A DNA stretch of 64,000 nt from Clostridia bacterium. Lineage in GTDB: Bacteria; Bacillota; Clostridia; RGIG7378. This document shows, in pieces, positions 39,909 through 49,281 of this stretch. Position numbers and translations under genes: made by a program. Within the stretch, counting starts at the first letter, position 1. Each line of letters starts with the position of its first letter. The notes under the pieces are model-generated. The model was given only the letters and a program-made list of their open reading frames with translations, searched no databases and had not been told where the DNA came from. The DNA lies in assembly GCA_017559445.1 (NCBI GenBank), contig JAFYSJ010000019.1:1-64000 (forward strand). Reading direction: 5' to 3'.

Positions 39909-41567
39909 ATGAATGAGAATACATCTCTAAGTGTAGTATCAGTTACCGTTAGAGGTTCAGAGAATATCGGTCTTAAGGATATTTGTTATATCGATGGCAA
40001 GTGTCCTGAGCAGTTCGGCAATACAAACTCTGTTATTTATGCAGATAAGTATGGCCCAGGTTTTATCTTTGCATTTTTTGAAATGAGTGTTGCTGGTAGC
40101 TACGCTCCTGAGCTTCGCAGTCTTATTGGTATGAGAATGCGCATGCTTCACCGTAGCACAGACTTCGCACATAGCACAGGTGAGGGTATTCTTAACGATA
40201 TTAACGCCACTATTAACCGTGAGATAGATAAGTACTGCGAGTATGAGAAGTTGCAGCCAGGTTCTATCTCCATTTTCTCCAAGTGCATTATGGTAATTAC
40301 TGGTGCTAAGGTATTTATAGATCGCACAGGAGATGCGGGTACATATTATTTCTGCACATCAGAGCGTCGTATCTTGGCTAAGAATCGTGAGAGCTTTGAT
40401 CTTCATAGAGGAGATTGCTTCATGATTTGCTCTTCTGCTGTTAAGAAGTCCATGACTCCTGCTGATTTGCAGAAGTGCTTGGATTCTAACAAGTCTGCAG
40501 AGAACAACGTAAGTATCGTTCTTGGCGAGGCTTCTGCTAGAGACAAGATTCACGATCTTACAGCTATTACAATTAAGATTCTCAATGCTAACGTACCTAA
40601 CAACTCCAACACTGGTTTCTATCAGGCAGTTGGTGCACACTCTGCTTCTCAGAAGGGTGCTGTATCTAGAGTTATCGAAGACACTATGCCTCAGGAGCTT
40701 GTAGTTGAGCCAACAATGACAGTAGAGCCTGTTGTTGAGGATTTGGTTGATGAAGTAGTTGAGCCAGAGGTAGCAGAGGAGGCAGTTGCTGTTGAGGTTC
40801 CTGCTACTGAAGAGGTTCAGGAAGAGGTTGCAGATGAGACTATTTCTCTTGATCAGATTAATGAGAATGTAGCTAAGCCTAATTCATTTGGAGATCGCAA
40901 CACATTCGTATTTGACTTTAAGGAAGTTGATAAGGAGACAGCACCTGTTCCTACAGTTTCATTGGAGGATTCAACACCTAAGATGACAGCTGTTGTTCCA
41001 GAGGTAGAGGAGCCTGATTCATACTACGACGATAGCATGCAGACTCAGCTTACTGATTTGGAGGATGTTAACGAGGATGTTGTATCTGAGGATGCCTTGT
41101 TTGAAGATGAGGATGAGGCTAAGGAGCAGCGTTCCGAGAAGATTATCACTATTATCCTTGGTGTTTTGGCAGGTATTGCAGTTCTTGCTTGCGTTTTGAT
41201 TATCGGATCTAGAATGGGATTCATTGGTGGAGATAAGGCAACACCTGCTCCAACTCCTACAACTCCTGTATACACAGATGTTCCTACAGCAGAGCCAACA
41301 TCAACACCTACACCTACACCAGAGCCAACTGCTACTCCAGAGCCTACTCCAGAGCCAACAGCTACTCCTACACCAACTCCAACACCTACTCCATCTCCAG
41401 AGGAGCTTGGATATCGTTGGTACACAGTTAAGGAAGGCGATACATTCTGGGGCATTGCATACAGAGAGCTTGGTAATGGCGACAGATGGCCAGAGGTTGC
41501 AGAGCTTAACGGCATGCAGAACCAGGCATTGACACCTGGTACACAGCTTAAGGTACCATTGAATTAA
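39909..41567 (+). CDS. Transmembrane protein with a PP2C-like pseudophosphatase domain and an extracellular LysM domain
   Basis: The protein has 552 residues. Residues 1-225 follow the order of PP2C/PPM phosphatase blocks: FIFAFFEMSVAG where DGMGG is expected, RTGDAGTYYF for GDSRAY, GDCFMICSS for GD.LLLCSDG, and DLTAITIKI for DN.TVI. The metal-binding Asp residues are missing in all of them. Then come an acidic Val/Glu stretch, a transmembrane helix (about 412-432), a Thr/Pro linker (440-495) and one LysM domain (WYTVKEGDTFWGIA to LKVP) that should bind peptidoglycan. The PP2C relation is inferred from motif order; the LysM and membrane parts are clear. Confidence 0.7.
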   Translation: MNENTSLSVVSVTVRGSENIGLKDICYIDGKCPEQFGNTNSVIYADKYGPGFIFAFFEMSVAGSYAPELRSLIGMRMRMLHRSTDFAHSTGEGILNDINATINREIDKYCEYEKLQPGSISIFSKCIMVITGAKVFIDRTGDAGTYYFCTSERRILAKNRESFDLHRGDCFMICSSAVKKSMTPADLQKCLDSNKSAENNVSIVLGEASARDKIHDLTAITIKILNANVPNNSNTGFYQAVGAHSASQKGAVSRVIEDTMPQELVVEPTMTVEPVVEDLVDEVVEPEVAEEAVAVEVPATEEVQEEVADETISLDQINENVAKPNSFGDRNTFVFDFKEVDKETAPVPTVSLEDSTPKMTAVVPEVEEPDSYYDDSMQTQLTDLEDVNEDVVSEDALFEDEDEAKEQRSEKIITIILGVLAGIAVLACVLIIGSRMGFIGGDKATPAPTPTTPVYTDVPTAEPTSTPTPTPEPTATPEPTPEPTATPTPTPTPTPSPEELGYRWYTVKEGDTFWGIAYRELGNGDRWPEVAELNGMQNQALTPGTQLKVPLN

Positions 41568-41579
41568 CGAGGATTAAAT

Positions 41580-42389
41580 TTGAACACAAATATAGGCACT
41601 CTTTTTGATTTGTGTGGAGTGATTAAGCCTGTTTTAACAGACAACACAATCCCATCTGAGGATGGTAAAATTTATGAAATCATTAGAATAATAGAGGGTA
41701 AACCTCTATTTTTCTATGACCATATTAAGCGTATGGAAGCGTCATCTAAGTCCACAGGACTTTGGGTTGACATTGATTTAGAGTCTCTTGGCAATAGAAT
41801 TGTTTCTCTTTGTGAGGCTAACAACTATTCTATTTGTAATGTTAAAGTAGTTGGTCCCATGGACGACAAGGGTGGACTTATGGTTTATGTAAGCGCATTT
41901 AGCTACCCTAAGGAAGAGGTATATCAGCAGGGAATTGATACAGCATTCCTTGAGATTGAGAGACCTAATCCCAATGCAAAGCTTATGAGAGATGACTATA
42001 AGGCAACAGTTGCTAAGGCTATTGAGGATAACAACTGCTATGAGGTGTTGCTTGTTTCTGCAGATGGCACAGTTACAGAGGGTAGCAGATCTAATACATT
42101 CTTTGTTAAGGGTGACAAGGTTTACACAACTCCAGGCGAGCTTGTACTTAAGGGTATCACTAGACAGTACATCATGGAGGCATGTGTTAGGGCAGGCGCA
42201 TCCTTGGAGGAACGCTGCGTAACAGCTGAGGAGTGCTTAGGTATGGATGGATTGTTCATTTCTGGCACATCTATTGGCGTTTTGCCTGTTAGAACTGTTG
42301 GTTCTAAGACATTTAGTTCACCTGAACTTCCTATGATTTTGAACATTCGTAAACATTATGAAGCAATCGTAAAGGAAAATCTTTTGTAA
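41580..42389 (+). CDS. Class IV aminotransferase (BCAT/DAAT/PabC-like)
   Basis: The protein has 269 residues with a fold type IV PLP enzyme pattern: an N-terminal EIIRIIEG..LFFYDHIKRM, then EGSRSNTFFVKGDKVYTTP and LKGITRQYIMEA. These match branched-chain, D-amino-acid or aminodeoxychorismate lyase enzymes, and the exact substrate is not decided. The start is a TTG at 41580 with GAGG upstream. The stop overlaps the next gene (TAATG). Confidence 0.85.
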   Translation: MNTNIGTLFDLCGVIKPVLTDNTIPSEDGKIYEIIRIIEGKPLFFYDHIKRMEASSKSTGLWVDIDLESLGNRIVSLCEANNYSICNVKVVGPMDDKGGLMVYVSAFSYPKEEVYQQGIDTAFLEIERPNPNAKLMRDDYKATVAKAIEDNNCYEVLLVSADGTVTEGSRSNTFFVKGDKVYTTPGELVLKGITRQYIMEACVRAGASLEERCVTAEECLGMDGLFISGTSIGVLPVRTVGSKTFSSPELPMILNIRKHYEAIVKENLL

Positions 42390-43783
42390 TGTCAGGACAG
42401 TTTTTGCCAACTGAATTTATAGAAAAGTATAACCGTCTCATGGGTCATGAGGCGGAATCTTTCTTTACGTCACTAAAAGAGGATAGAACATATGGTGTTC
42501 GTAAAAATGACCTCAAAATTGACGAAAAAGAGTTTTTAACTCGTTGGGAGCAGGAGTTTGGAGTAACCCCAGAGCCTATTCCTTGGGTTCCAGGTGGATA
42601 TTACTATGATGGTAATACAGTTTCTCCAGGACGTAGTCCCATGTATATGGAGGGCCTTTATTACATTCAGGATCCATCTGCCATGTTGCCAGGAGCTGTT
42701 GCAGCACCTAAGCCAGGCATGAGAGTTCTTGACCTTTGCAGTGCACCAGGTGGAAAAGCAATTCAAATGGCAGCATATATGCAGGGACAGGGAACACTTT
42801 ATTGTAACGATATTAGTGCCACACGTATTAAGGCTTTAATCCGTAATTTGGAGCAGTTTGGTGTTCGAAATGCCATTGTTTTGAACGAGGATCCAACTAA
42901 GCTTGTGGATAGATTTAGAGATTATTTCGATGTAATCGTGGCAGATGTACCATGTTCTGGAGAGGGAATGTTCCGTAAGGATAAGAATTCCATTGCTGAG
43001 TGGGATGGACACGGCGCAGATAGACTTGCACCTATTCAGTACAGCATTTTGTGTAGTGCAGCTCAGATGATTCGCGGTGGTGGAACTATTATTTATTCCA
43101 CATGTACATATGCCCCAGAGGAAGATGAGCTCATTATCGAGAAATTCCTTAGAGAATATCCAGATTTTTATTTAGAAAAGATACCTTGCGGCCACGGACA
43201 GGCACCTGGACGTACAGACTGGACAGAGTTTGGTACAGATATGTCAGGCTCTGTTAGAATGTGGCCCCATTTACTTAAGGGCGAGGGTCACTATACAGCT
43301 AAGCTTGTTCGCAAGGGTGATGATTATAGAGAGCCCGTAAAGGCAAACATCAAGGTGGATAAGGATGTTTTGCAGGCATTTACTAAGTTTGCCAAGGAAA
43401 CATTGTCCATATCCTTTGACAATCACTGCTTGTATACAGTTGGAAATGGCCTTTATGCCATGACAGAAAAGCCTGCTAACTTGGATAGACTTAAGGTTTG
43501 CAAGTTTGGTTGGTACCTTGGATGTCTTGATCACGGTAAGTTTGTGCCATCTCAGTCACTGGCATGCGCACTTAAGGTAGAGGAGTTAGCTCCCAATAGA
43601 GTTATTTCTCTTACCTCTGACTCACCAGATGCTCACAGCTATTTGAAGTGTGAGACACCGTCTTTTGATACAGATGTTAAGGGATATTTGGCAGTAGCCA
43701 TAGATGGAATACCTGTTGGATGGGTTAAATCTTCAGGTTCTGTTATTAAAAACATGTACCCCAGTGGATGGCGCATGTGTTAA
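42389..43783 (+). CDS. RsmF-like rRNA cytosine-C5 methyltransferase
   Basis: The protein has 464 residues, NOL1/NOP2/sun family. It has LCSAPGGKAIQMA (SAM site), the motif DVPCSGEGMFRK with the resolving Cys, and YSTCTYAPEEDE with the catalytic Cys. A C-terminal part of about 150 residues is a PUA-like domain as in RsmF/YebU. E. coli RsmF makes m5C1407 in 16S rRNA; the exact site here is inferred. It is translationally coupled to the aminotransferase. Confidence 0.9.
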   Translation: MSGQFLPTEFIEKYNRLMGHEAESFFTSLKEDRTYGVRKNDLKIDEKEFLTRWEQEFGVTPEPIPWVPGGYYYDGNTVSPGRSPMYMEGLYYIQDPSAMLPGAVAAPKPGMRVLDLCSAPGGKAIQMAAYMQGQGTLYCNDISATRIKALIRNLEQFGVRNAIVLNEDPTKLVDRFRDYFDVIVADVPCSGEGMFRKDKNSIAEWDGHGADRLAPIQYSILCSAAQMIRGGGTIIYSTCTYAPEEDELIIEKFLREYPDFYLEKIPCGHGQAPGRTDWTEFGTDMSGSVRMWPHLLKGEGHYTAKLVRKGDDYREPVKANIKVDKDVLQAFTKFAKETLSISFDNHCLYTVGNGLYAMTEKPANLDRLKVCKFGWYLGCLDHGKFVPSQSLACALKVEELAPNRVISLTSDSPDAHSYLKCETPSFDTDVKGYLAVAIDGIPVGWVKSSGSVIKNMYPSGWRMC

Positions 43784-43795
43784 ATTGGAGTTTTG

Positions 43796-44593
43796 ATGGA
43801 AAATAATAAGAAAAATTTTGGAGTTAGATTTAAGGAAGCAATTGGCTTCATGACAGAGACAGGCACAGTAGGCAAAATGTCACTGGTTATCTTTGTTTTG
43901 CTTATTACATCTAATATTTATTACTATTTTTCAGTAGGCAAAATGTTCCTTACATTGCTTAACACAAGTATTGAGAAGATTTATGCTGCTATCGCTAACG
44001 GTACTGGTTTAAATGGAATTATTTCCAATGCGGATTCTGTTAATTTAACAATTTCAGGTTACATGAGTTTGTTCTTTAGCATCTTCCTTACAGGAATTTA
44101 TGTTGTTCTTTTCCTGTATTGTACACGTAAGCCAGACGGTTCATTGCCTAAGGGAAGTGCTTCATATTACTTATATGTTGCATTTAGTATCTTAGTAACC
44201 TCTATTCTTTATATGATGCTTAACATGTTAATTAGTGTCTTTGCATTGCCATTTATTGTTGCCTTCTGGCCAATTATTATTTTCTCTTTTTGTAATAGGG
44301 CAGAGTTTGGAGGAACAGCAGGTGTTGCACTTATTCGTTCTTTTAGCATGATGGGAAGAAGTATTTTGAAAGCTATTTTGTATGGAATCTTAATTTCATT
44401 CATTATTTTCGCCCCAGCTGTTATTTTAACAAGTATTTCTGTTTTGCTTTTGCCTCATTTGACAGTAAAGATTGGTATTATTTTATGCCTTTTGTCAGAA
44501 GCCATTTACCTTATAACAATGGCAAGAATGTACGTTGTTATGTATACAGAGAATGTTGCTATGCCTAAGCCTATGGAGGAAGAACAGCAGTGA
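43796..44593 (+). CDS. Hypothetical multi-pass membrane protein
   Basis: The protein has 265 residues and about six membrane helices with short loops: an N-terminal FGVRFKEAIGFM amphipathic part, an RKPDGSLPKG loop and a C-terminal acidic tail. It resembles DUF624-like proteins in layout only. No family is recognised. TTGGAG precedes the ATG by 5 bases; its end overlaps the tsaD start (GTGA). Confidence 0.6.
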   Translation: MENNKKNFGVRFKEAIGFMTETGTVGKMSLVIFVLLITSNIYYYFSVGKMFLTLLNTSIEKIYAAIANGTGLNGIISNADSVNLTISGYMSLFFSIFLTGIYVVLFLYCTRKPDGSLPKGSASYYLYVAFSILVTSILYMMLNMLISVFALPFIVAFWPIIIFSFCNRAEFGGTAGVALIRSFSMMGRSILKAILYGILISFIIFAPAVILTSISVLLLPHLTVKIGIILCLLSEAIYLITMARMYVVMYTENVAMPKPMEEEQQ

Positions 44594-45618
44594 TTGATGG
44601 TAAGGTAATTATTTTAGGAATTGAATCTTCTTGCGATGAAACTGCAGCAGCTATTACAGCAAATGGCAGAGAACTTTTGTCCAACGTTGTTTCTACACAG
44701 ATTGCAGACCACGCTCCATTTGGGGGTGTAGTTCCAGAAATTGCAGCTCGTAAGCATGTTGAAATGGCTATTCCTGTGGTGGATCAGGCATTGGCAGAGG
44801 CAGGTGTAACACCAGATCAGATTGATGGTATTGCAGTTACATACGGACCTGGTTTGGCAGGTGCGCTTTTGTCTGGTATTGCTACAGCTAAGGGTTTGGC
44901 ATATGGATGGAATAAGCCTTTGATTCCAGTTCATCACATCTCTGGACATATTTCAGCTAACTACTTAGACCATATTGACTTGGAGCCTCCATTTATTTGC
45001 CTTGTTGCATCTGGTGGACATAGTAACATTGTTGCGGTAGATGGTTATGGAAAGTATCGACTTCTTGCTCACACTAGAGACGATGCAGCAGGCGAGGCAT
45101 TTGACAAGGTTGCTAAGGTTATGGGACTTCCTTATCCAGGTGGTATTAGGATTGACCAGTTGGCCCAGTCAGGTAATGCAGATGCATTTGCTTTCCCCAC
45201 AACTAGATTTGAAAAGGGTTGTCTTGATTTTTCATTTAGTGGAATTAAGACAGCAGTAATGAACACAGTAAATAACATTAAGGATAGAGGGGAAGAGATT
45301 CCTTTGGAGGATGTGGCTGCATCTTTCCAAGCAGCAGTTACTAAGGTTTTGGTTAAGCATACCTTTGAGGCAGCAGTTCGCGAAGGTTACAAAACAGTTT
45401 GTGTTGCAGGTGGAGTTGGTGCCAACTCAGAGCTTAGACGTAGAATGGTTACTGCAGGTGCTAAGCATGGTATGAGAGTTTGCCTTCCATCTAAGCCACT
45501 TTGCGGCGATAACGGAGCTATGATTAGTTGCGCTGGTTACTACGAATACATGGCAGGTCACATTGGAGACATGACTTTGGACGCAGTAACAAGAGATAAT
45601 TCCATTTATCAAAATTAA
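44590..45618 (+). CDS. tsaD: tRNA N6-threonylcarbamoyladenosine transferase TsaD
   Basis: The protein has 342 residues. It has GIESSCDETA at the N-terminus, the metal-binding HHISGH (expected HxxxH) and SGGHS, and FSFSGIKTA and CGDNGAMI near the end. With TsaB, TsaE and TsaC it makes t6A37 in ANN-decoding tRNAs; TsaD transfers the threonylcarbamoyl group. The start is a GTG at 44590 overlapping the previous stop. Confidence 0.97.
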   Translation: MIDGKVIILGIESSCDETAAAITANGRELLSNVVSTQIADHAPFGGVVPEIAARKHVEMAIPVVDQALAEAGVTPDQIDGIAVTYGPGLAGALLSGIATAKGLAYGWNKPLIPVHHISGHISANYLDHIDLEPPFICLVASGGHSNIVAVDGYGKYRLLAHTRDDAAGEAFDKVAKVMGLPYPGGIRIDQLAQSGNADAFAFPTTRFEKGCLDFSFSGIKTAVMNTVNNIKDRGEEIPLEDVAASFQAAVTKVLVKHTFEAAVREGYKTVCVAGGVGANSELRRRMVTAGAKHGMRVCLPSKPLCGDNGAMISCAGYYEYMAGHIGDMTLDAVTRDNSIYQN

Positions 45619-45627
45619 GAGGATATT

Positions 45628-46788
45628 ATGATCGCAAATCACATTAAAACTAAGATGCAGGCAGGTTCCTGGATCAGAGATATGTTCGAAAAAGGCACAG
45701 AACTTAAGAAAATATATGGAGATGGTAAGGTTTTTGACCTGACACTTGGTAATCCTGATGTGCCTTCTCCTAAGGAAGTAAATGAGTCAATTGCAAAGCG
45801 TGCTTCCATGGGCGATAACATCCACGGATATATGTCAAATGCAGGATATCCAGAGATTAGAGCACTTATTGCAGACAGAGAGTCCAAGAGAAATGGCGTA
45901 AATCTTACAGCAAATAACGTAACAATGTGCGTTGGAGCAGCAGGCGGCCTTAATTGTGTGTTCAAGGCATTACTTAATCCAGGAGAAGAGGTTCTTGTAC
46001 AGGCTCCATATTTTGTACAGTATGGTGGATATGTAGATAACCATGGCGGAAAGCTTATTGTAGTACCTGCTAAGGTGCCAGATTTTGATTTGGATCCTAA
46101 TCTTATTGGCACATATATTACTGAAAAGACAAAGGCAATTATTATTAATTCTCCAAACAACCCAACAGGTGTTGTGTATAGTAGAGAAACTTTGGAAAAG
46201 CTTGAAAAGGTTTTAACAGAGAAAGAAAAGGAGTTTGGCACAGACATTTATGTTGTGTCCGACGAGCCTTACAGAGAAATCGTATACGATGGAGTAGAGG
46301 TTCCTCCTGTAATGGATATTTTCCATAACGCTATTATCGTATATTCATACAGCAAGAGCTTGTCTTTGGCAGGAGAGCGTATTGGATATGTGGCTATTAG
46401 TCCTAATTGTGCAGATGTAGAGGCTCTTTGTGCAGCAGTTCCATTTGCCACAAGAGAGCTTGGTTACACAAATGCACCAGCTCTTTTCCAGTATGTGCTT
46501 AAGGATTGTGTGGATTGTCAGACAGATGTGGATGCATACAAGGTTCGAAGGGATATTCTTATGAAAGGACTTAGAGAGCTTGGATATGAGTTCCCAGAAC
46601 CACAGGGTGCATTTTACATTTTCATGAAGACTCCAACAGAGGATGAGAATGAGTTCATCAACAACTACTGCTTGCCAAGAAATGTTTTGGCAGTACCAGG
46701 CAGAGGCTTTGGTTGTCCCGGTTACATGCGTGTTGCATACTGTGTGGCTGAGGAAACGATTAAAGGAGCAATTAAGGCGCTGCGCTAG
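45628..46788 (+). CDS. Class I/II PLP-dependent aminotransferase
   Basis: The protein has 386 residues, an aspartate-aminotransferase-type fold: TLGNPDVPSP near the N-terminus, NSPNNPTGVVYS, VSDEPYREIVY, and SYSKSLSLAGERIGY with the PLP-binding Lys. The substrate could be aspartate, alanine or an aromatic amino acid. The last codons (ALR) and the stop TAG are encoded by the first unit (GCGCTGCGCTAG) of a 20-unit palindrome array. The native end of the gene may therefore have been modified. Confidence 0.92.
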   Translation: MIANHIKTKMQAGSWIRDMFEKGTELKKIYGDGKVFDLTLGNPDVPSPKEVNESIAKRASMGDNIHGYMSNAGYPEIRALIADRESKRNGVNLTANNVTMCVGAAGGLNCVFKALLNPGEEVLVQAPYFVQYGGYVDNHGGKLIVVPAKVPDFDLDPNLIGTYITEKTKAIIINSPNNPTGVVYSRETLEKLEKVLTEKEKEFGTDIYVVSDEPYREIVYDGVEVPPVMDIFHNAIIVYSYSKSLSLAGERIGYVAISPNCADVEALCAAVPFATRELGYTNAPALFQYVLKDCVDCQTDVDAYKVRRDILMKGLRELGYEFPEPQGAFYIFMKTPTEDENEFINNYCLPRNVLAVPGRGFGCPGYMRVAYCVAEETIKGAIKALR

Positions 46789-47190
46789 TTACCGCTCATT
46801 GCATTCACTAGTAGTCCGCACCGTTGGTGCTAGTAGGCCACGAGCATAGCTCGTTAGTGAACCGCACCGTTGGTGCTAGTGAGCCGCTGCGCTAGTTACC
46901 GCTCATTGCATTCGCTAGTAGTCCGCACCGTTGGTGCTAGTAGGCCGCAACTGCGTTGCTAGTGAACCGGACCTTTGGTCCTAGTGAACCGCTGCGCTAG
47001 TATACGCAACTGCGTTGCTAGTGAACCACGAGCAAGGCTCGTTAGTAATCGCAACTGCGTTGCTAGTGAACCACGAGCAAGGCTCGTTAGTGAACCGCCT
47101 TCGGCTAGTGAACCGCTGCGCTAGTATACGCAACTGTGTTGCTAGTGAGCCACGAGCATAGCTCGTTAGTGAACCGCTGTGCTAGTATAA
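46777..47190 (+). repeat. Array of 20 short palindromes with TAGTGAACC-type linkers
   Basis: Twenty units of 11-24 bases. Each has a small palindrome ending in TAG, followed by a linker (TGAACC most often, also TGAGCC, TAGTCC, TAGGCC, TATAC). Stem types: GCACC-GTT-GGTGC (3), CGAGC-NNN-GCTCG (4), GCAAC-TGN-GTTGC (4), GC-TGC-GC (5), GGACC-TTT-GGTCC, GCC-TTC-GGC, and two less symmetric units. There is no T-tract and no coding potential. It starts within the aminotransferase 3' end. Relatives are at 9279-9385 and 35228-35307. Confidence 0.9.
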
Positions 47191-47227
47191 GGAATAAGAA
47201 ATATATTATAAATAAAAAAGTTTTACG

Positions 47228-47260
47228 GGTGTCAAGAAAAAAGCTTGACACCTTTTATTT
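47228..47260 (+). terminator. Terminator upstream of ylxM-ffh
   Basis: GGTGTCAAG / CTTGACACC with loop AAAAAAG, followed by TTTTATTTTT. The right arm contains the -35 box of the next promoter. Confidence 0.88.
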
Positions 47261-47272
47261 TTGTGCTAATAT
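47245..47272 (+). promoter_or_regulatory. Promoter of the ylxM-ffh-rpsP-trmD operon
   Basis: TTGACA, a 16-base spacer and TAATAT. TTGACA is part of the terminator's right arm, so one element serves both purposes. Confidence 0.7.
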
Positions 47273-47297
47273 AGTCAAGGCGCAATTGGAGGTAACC

Positions 47298-47654
47298 ATG
47301 ACAGATTTCACTAGAATTCCATTTTTGTTGGACTTTTACGGAGGACTTCTCAGTGAGAGAAGCTATTCTGCCATGGATATGCACTTCAATGAAGATAGAT
47401 CATTAGCTGAGATTGGAGAGCAGTTAGGCATTTCCAGACAGGCAGTTAGTGATTTGATTTCTAGGACTAAGGATAAGTTAGAGTCTTATGAGTCAGCACT
47501 TGGTTTGGCAGAGAGATTTTTGAGCCAGAGAGACCAGCTGACAGAGATTCGTTCTCAGGTAACAGGTATTGACCTTGATACTTTGGCACAGGAGGACAAG
47601 GAGACTCTTGCTAAGATTGACGACGCATTAACGCGAATGATTGGAGATTTGTAA
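47298..47654 (+). CDS. ylxM: YlxM (UPF0122) signal-recognition-particle-associated HTH protein
   Basis: The protein has 118 residues: a helix-turn-helix pattern (SLAEIGEQLGISRQAVSDLISR, like sigma-70 region 4) and a C-terminal helix. YlxM is always next to ffh in Firmicutes and modulates SRP. The SD TTGGAGG precedes ATG 47298. A longer in-frame extension to 47136 runs through the repeat array and terminator and is rejected. The stop overlaps the ffh start (TAATG). Confidence 0.93.
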   Translation: MTDFTRIPFLLDFYGGLLSERSYSAMDMHFNEDRSLAEIGEQLGISRQAVSDLISRTKDKLESYESALGLAERFLSQRDQLTEIRSQVTGIDLDTLAQEDKETLAKIDDALTRMIGDL

Positions 47655-48988
47655 TGGCAGTATTTTCAGGTTTTTCTGACAAGATTCAAGCTATAGTAGG
47701 CAAGCTTCGTGGTCAGGGTCGCGTTACAGAGGCTGATGTTAAGCAGGTTGCTACCGAGCTTAAGAGAGCACTCATTTATGCAGACGTTAACTTGGCAGTT
47801 GCTAAGGACTTTGTTGCTAAGGTTTCTGAGAAGGCTTTGGGAGAGGATGTTCTTAAATCTTTGACACCTGGTCAGCAGGTTATCAAGATTGTTTACGAGG
47901 AACTTACAGAGCTTCTTGGTTCCAAGCAGACTAGACCTCATCTTTCACCTAACCCACCAACAGTATTCCTTATGGCAGGTTTGCAGGGTGCAGGTAAGAC
48001 AACAGCCACAGCTAAGCTTGCTAATTACATGCGCAAGCAGGGCCACAACCCATTGATGGTTGCATGTGACGTTTATCGTCCAGCAGCTATTCAGCAGTTG
48101 CAGGTTCTCGGTAAGCAGTTGGATGCTAAGGTCTTCACAATCGAAGGTGAGAAGAATCCAGTTAAGATTGCTACTGAAGCTATTAAGTATGCCACATCCT
48201 ATTTGCACGACATTGTAATCATCGATACTGCAGGACGTTTGCAGATTGATGAGGACATGATGCAGGAGATGGAGGACATTAAGGCAGCTGTTAAGCCAGA
48301 CCAGATTTTCTTGGTTATTGACTCCATGATTGGTCAGGCAGCTGTTAAGGTTGCTAAGACTTTTGATGAGAGAGTATCCATCGATGGTGTTATCCTTTCT
48401 AAGTTGGACGGTGACACAAGAGGCGGTGCAGCCCTTTCTGTTAAGGCAGTTACAGGTAAGCCAATTTACTTCGCATCAGTTGGTGAGAAGTTAAGTGATT
48501 TGGAGCCTTTCTATCCAGATCGTATGGCAGATCGTATCTTGGGAATGGGCGATGTTAAGTCCCTTATCGACAAGGCTCAGGAGGCTTTCGATGAGGAACA
48601 GTCCAAGGAACTTGCACAGCGTATGCTTTCTAACAAGTTCACATTGGATGATTTCTTACAACAGATGCAGCAGCTCAAGAAGATGGGTTCCATGGAGGAG
48701 TTGGTTTCCATGATTCCTGGCATGAATGCTAAGGCTTTGCAGGGAGCAACACTTGATGAGTCCAAGATGGTTCACATGGAGGCTATTATCCAGTCCATGA
48801 CAGCCAAGGAGCGCAGGAATCCTGACCTGCTAAATGCTTCCAGACGTAAGCGTATTGCTGCTGGTTCTGGAACAACTGTTCAGGAAGTTAACAGGCTCGT
48901 CAACGACTTCGAGAATATGAAGAAGATGATGAAGCAGATGACTAACATGACCAAGGGCAAGGGCAAAAAGTTCCGAGGCATGTTTTAA
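47654..48988 (+). CDS. ffh: Signal recognition particle protein Ffh (SRP54)
   Basis: The protein has 444 residues: the N domain, the GTPase G domain with GLQGAGKTT (P-loop, about 106), DTAGR and [11 protein letters not shown], and a Met-rich M domain ([24 protein letters not shown]) that binds 4.5S RNA and signal sequences. It targets nascent membrane proteins to the membrane with FtsY. Confidence 0.98.
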   Translation: MAVFSGFSDKIQAIVGKLRGQGRVTEADVKQVATELKRALIYADVNLAVAKDFVAKVSEKALGEDVLKSLTPGQQVIKIVYEELTELLGSKQTRPHLSPNPPTVFLMAGLQGAGKTTATAKLANYMRKQGHNPLMVACDVYRPAAIQQLQVLGKQLDAKVFTIEGEKNPVKIATEAIKYATSYLHDIVIIDTAGRLQIDEDMMQEMEDIKAAVKPDQIFLVIDSMIGQAAVKVAKTFDERVSIDGVILSKLDGDTRGGAALSVKAVTGKPIYFASVGEKLSDLEPFYPDRMADRILGMGDVKSLIDKAQEAFDEEQSKELAQRMLSNKFTLDDFLQQMQQLKKMGSMEELVSMIPGMNAKALQGATLDESKMVHMEAIIQSMTAKERRNPDLLNASRRKRIAAGSGTTVQEVNRLVNDFENMKKMMKQMTNMTKGKGKKFRGMF

Positions 48989-49041
48989 TCGATATTAGTG
49001 CCAAAGGCATTAGATATATAAATTTATTTGGAGGTTTACCC

Positions 49042-49281
49042 ATGGTAAAGATCAGACTTAAGAGAATGGGCGCAAAGAAGGCTCCCTTTTACAGAATCGT
49101 AGTTGCTGATGCAAGAGCTCCTAGAGATGGTAGAGTTATCGAGCAGATCGGAACATATGATCCAATGACAAATCCTCACACTGTAACAGTTGATGTGGAG
49201 AAGGCAAATCAGTGGCTCAAGAACGGCGCACAGCCCACAGAGACAGTTAAGAAGCTCCTCAAGGACAACGGTGTAGGCTAA
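49042..49281 (+). CDS. rpsP: 30S ribosomal protein S16
   Basis: The protein has 79 residues and starts [22 protein letters not shown], the S16 signature. It is a small-subunit assembly protein binding 16S rRNA. GGAGG lies before the ATG. The stop overlaps the khpA start. Confidence 0.98.
   Translation: MVKIRLKRMGAKKAPFYRIVVADARAPRDGRVIEQIGTYDPMTNPHTVTVDVEKANQWLKNGAQPTETVKKLLKDNGVG

Noticed and set aside
46777-47190. CRISPR array
   Set aside because: The units are 11-24 bases of varying palindromes with no constant repeat plus unique spacers, and no cas genes are nearby.
47136-47297. N-terminal extension of YlxM
   Set aside because: It would run through the repeat array, a terminator and the promoter; a normal SD and ATG are at 47298.
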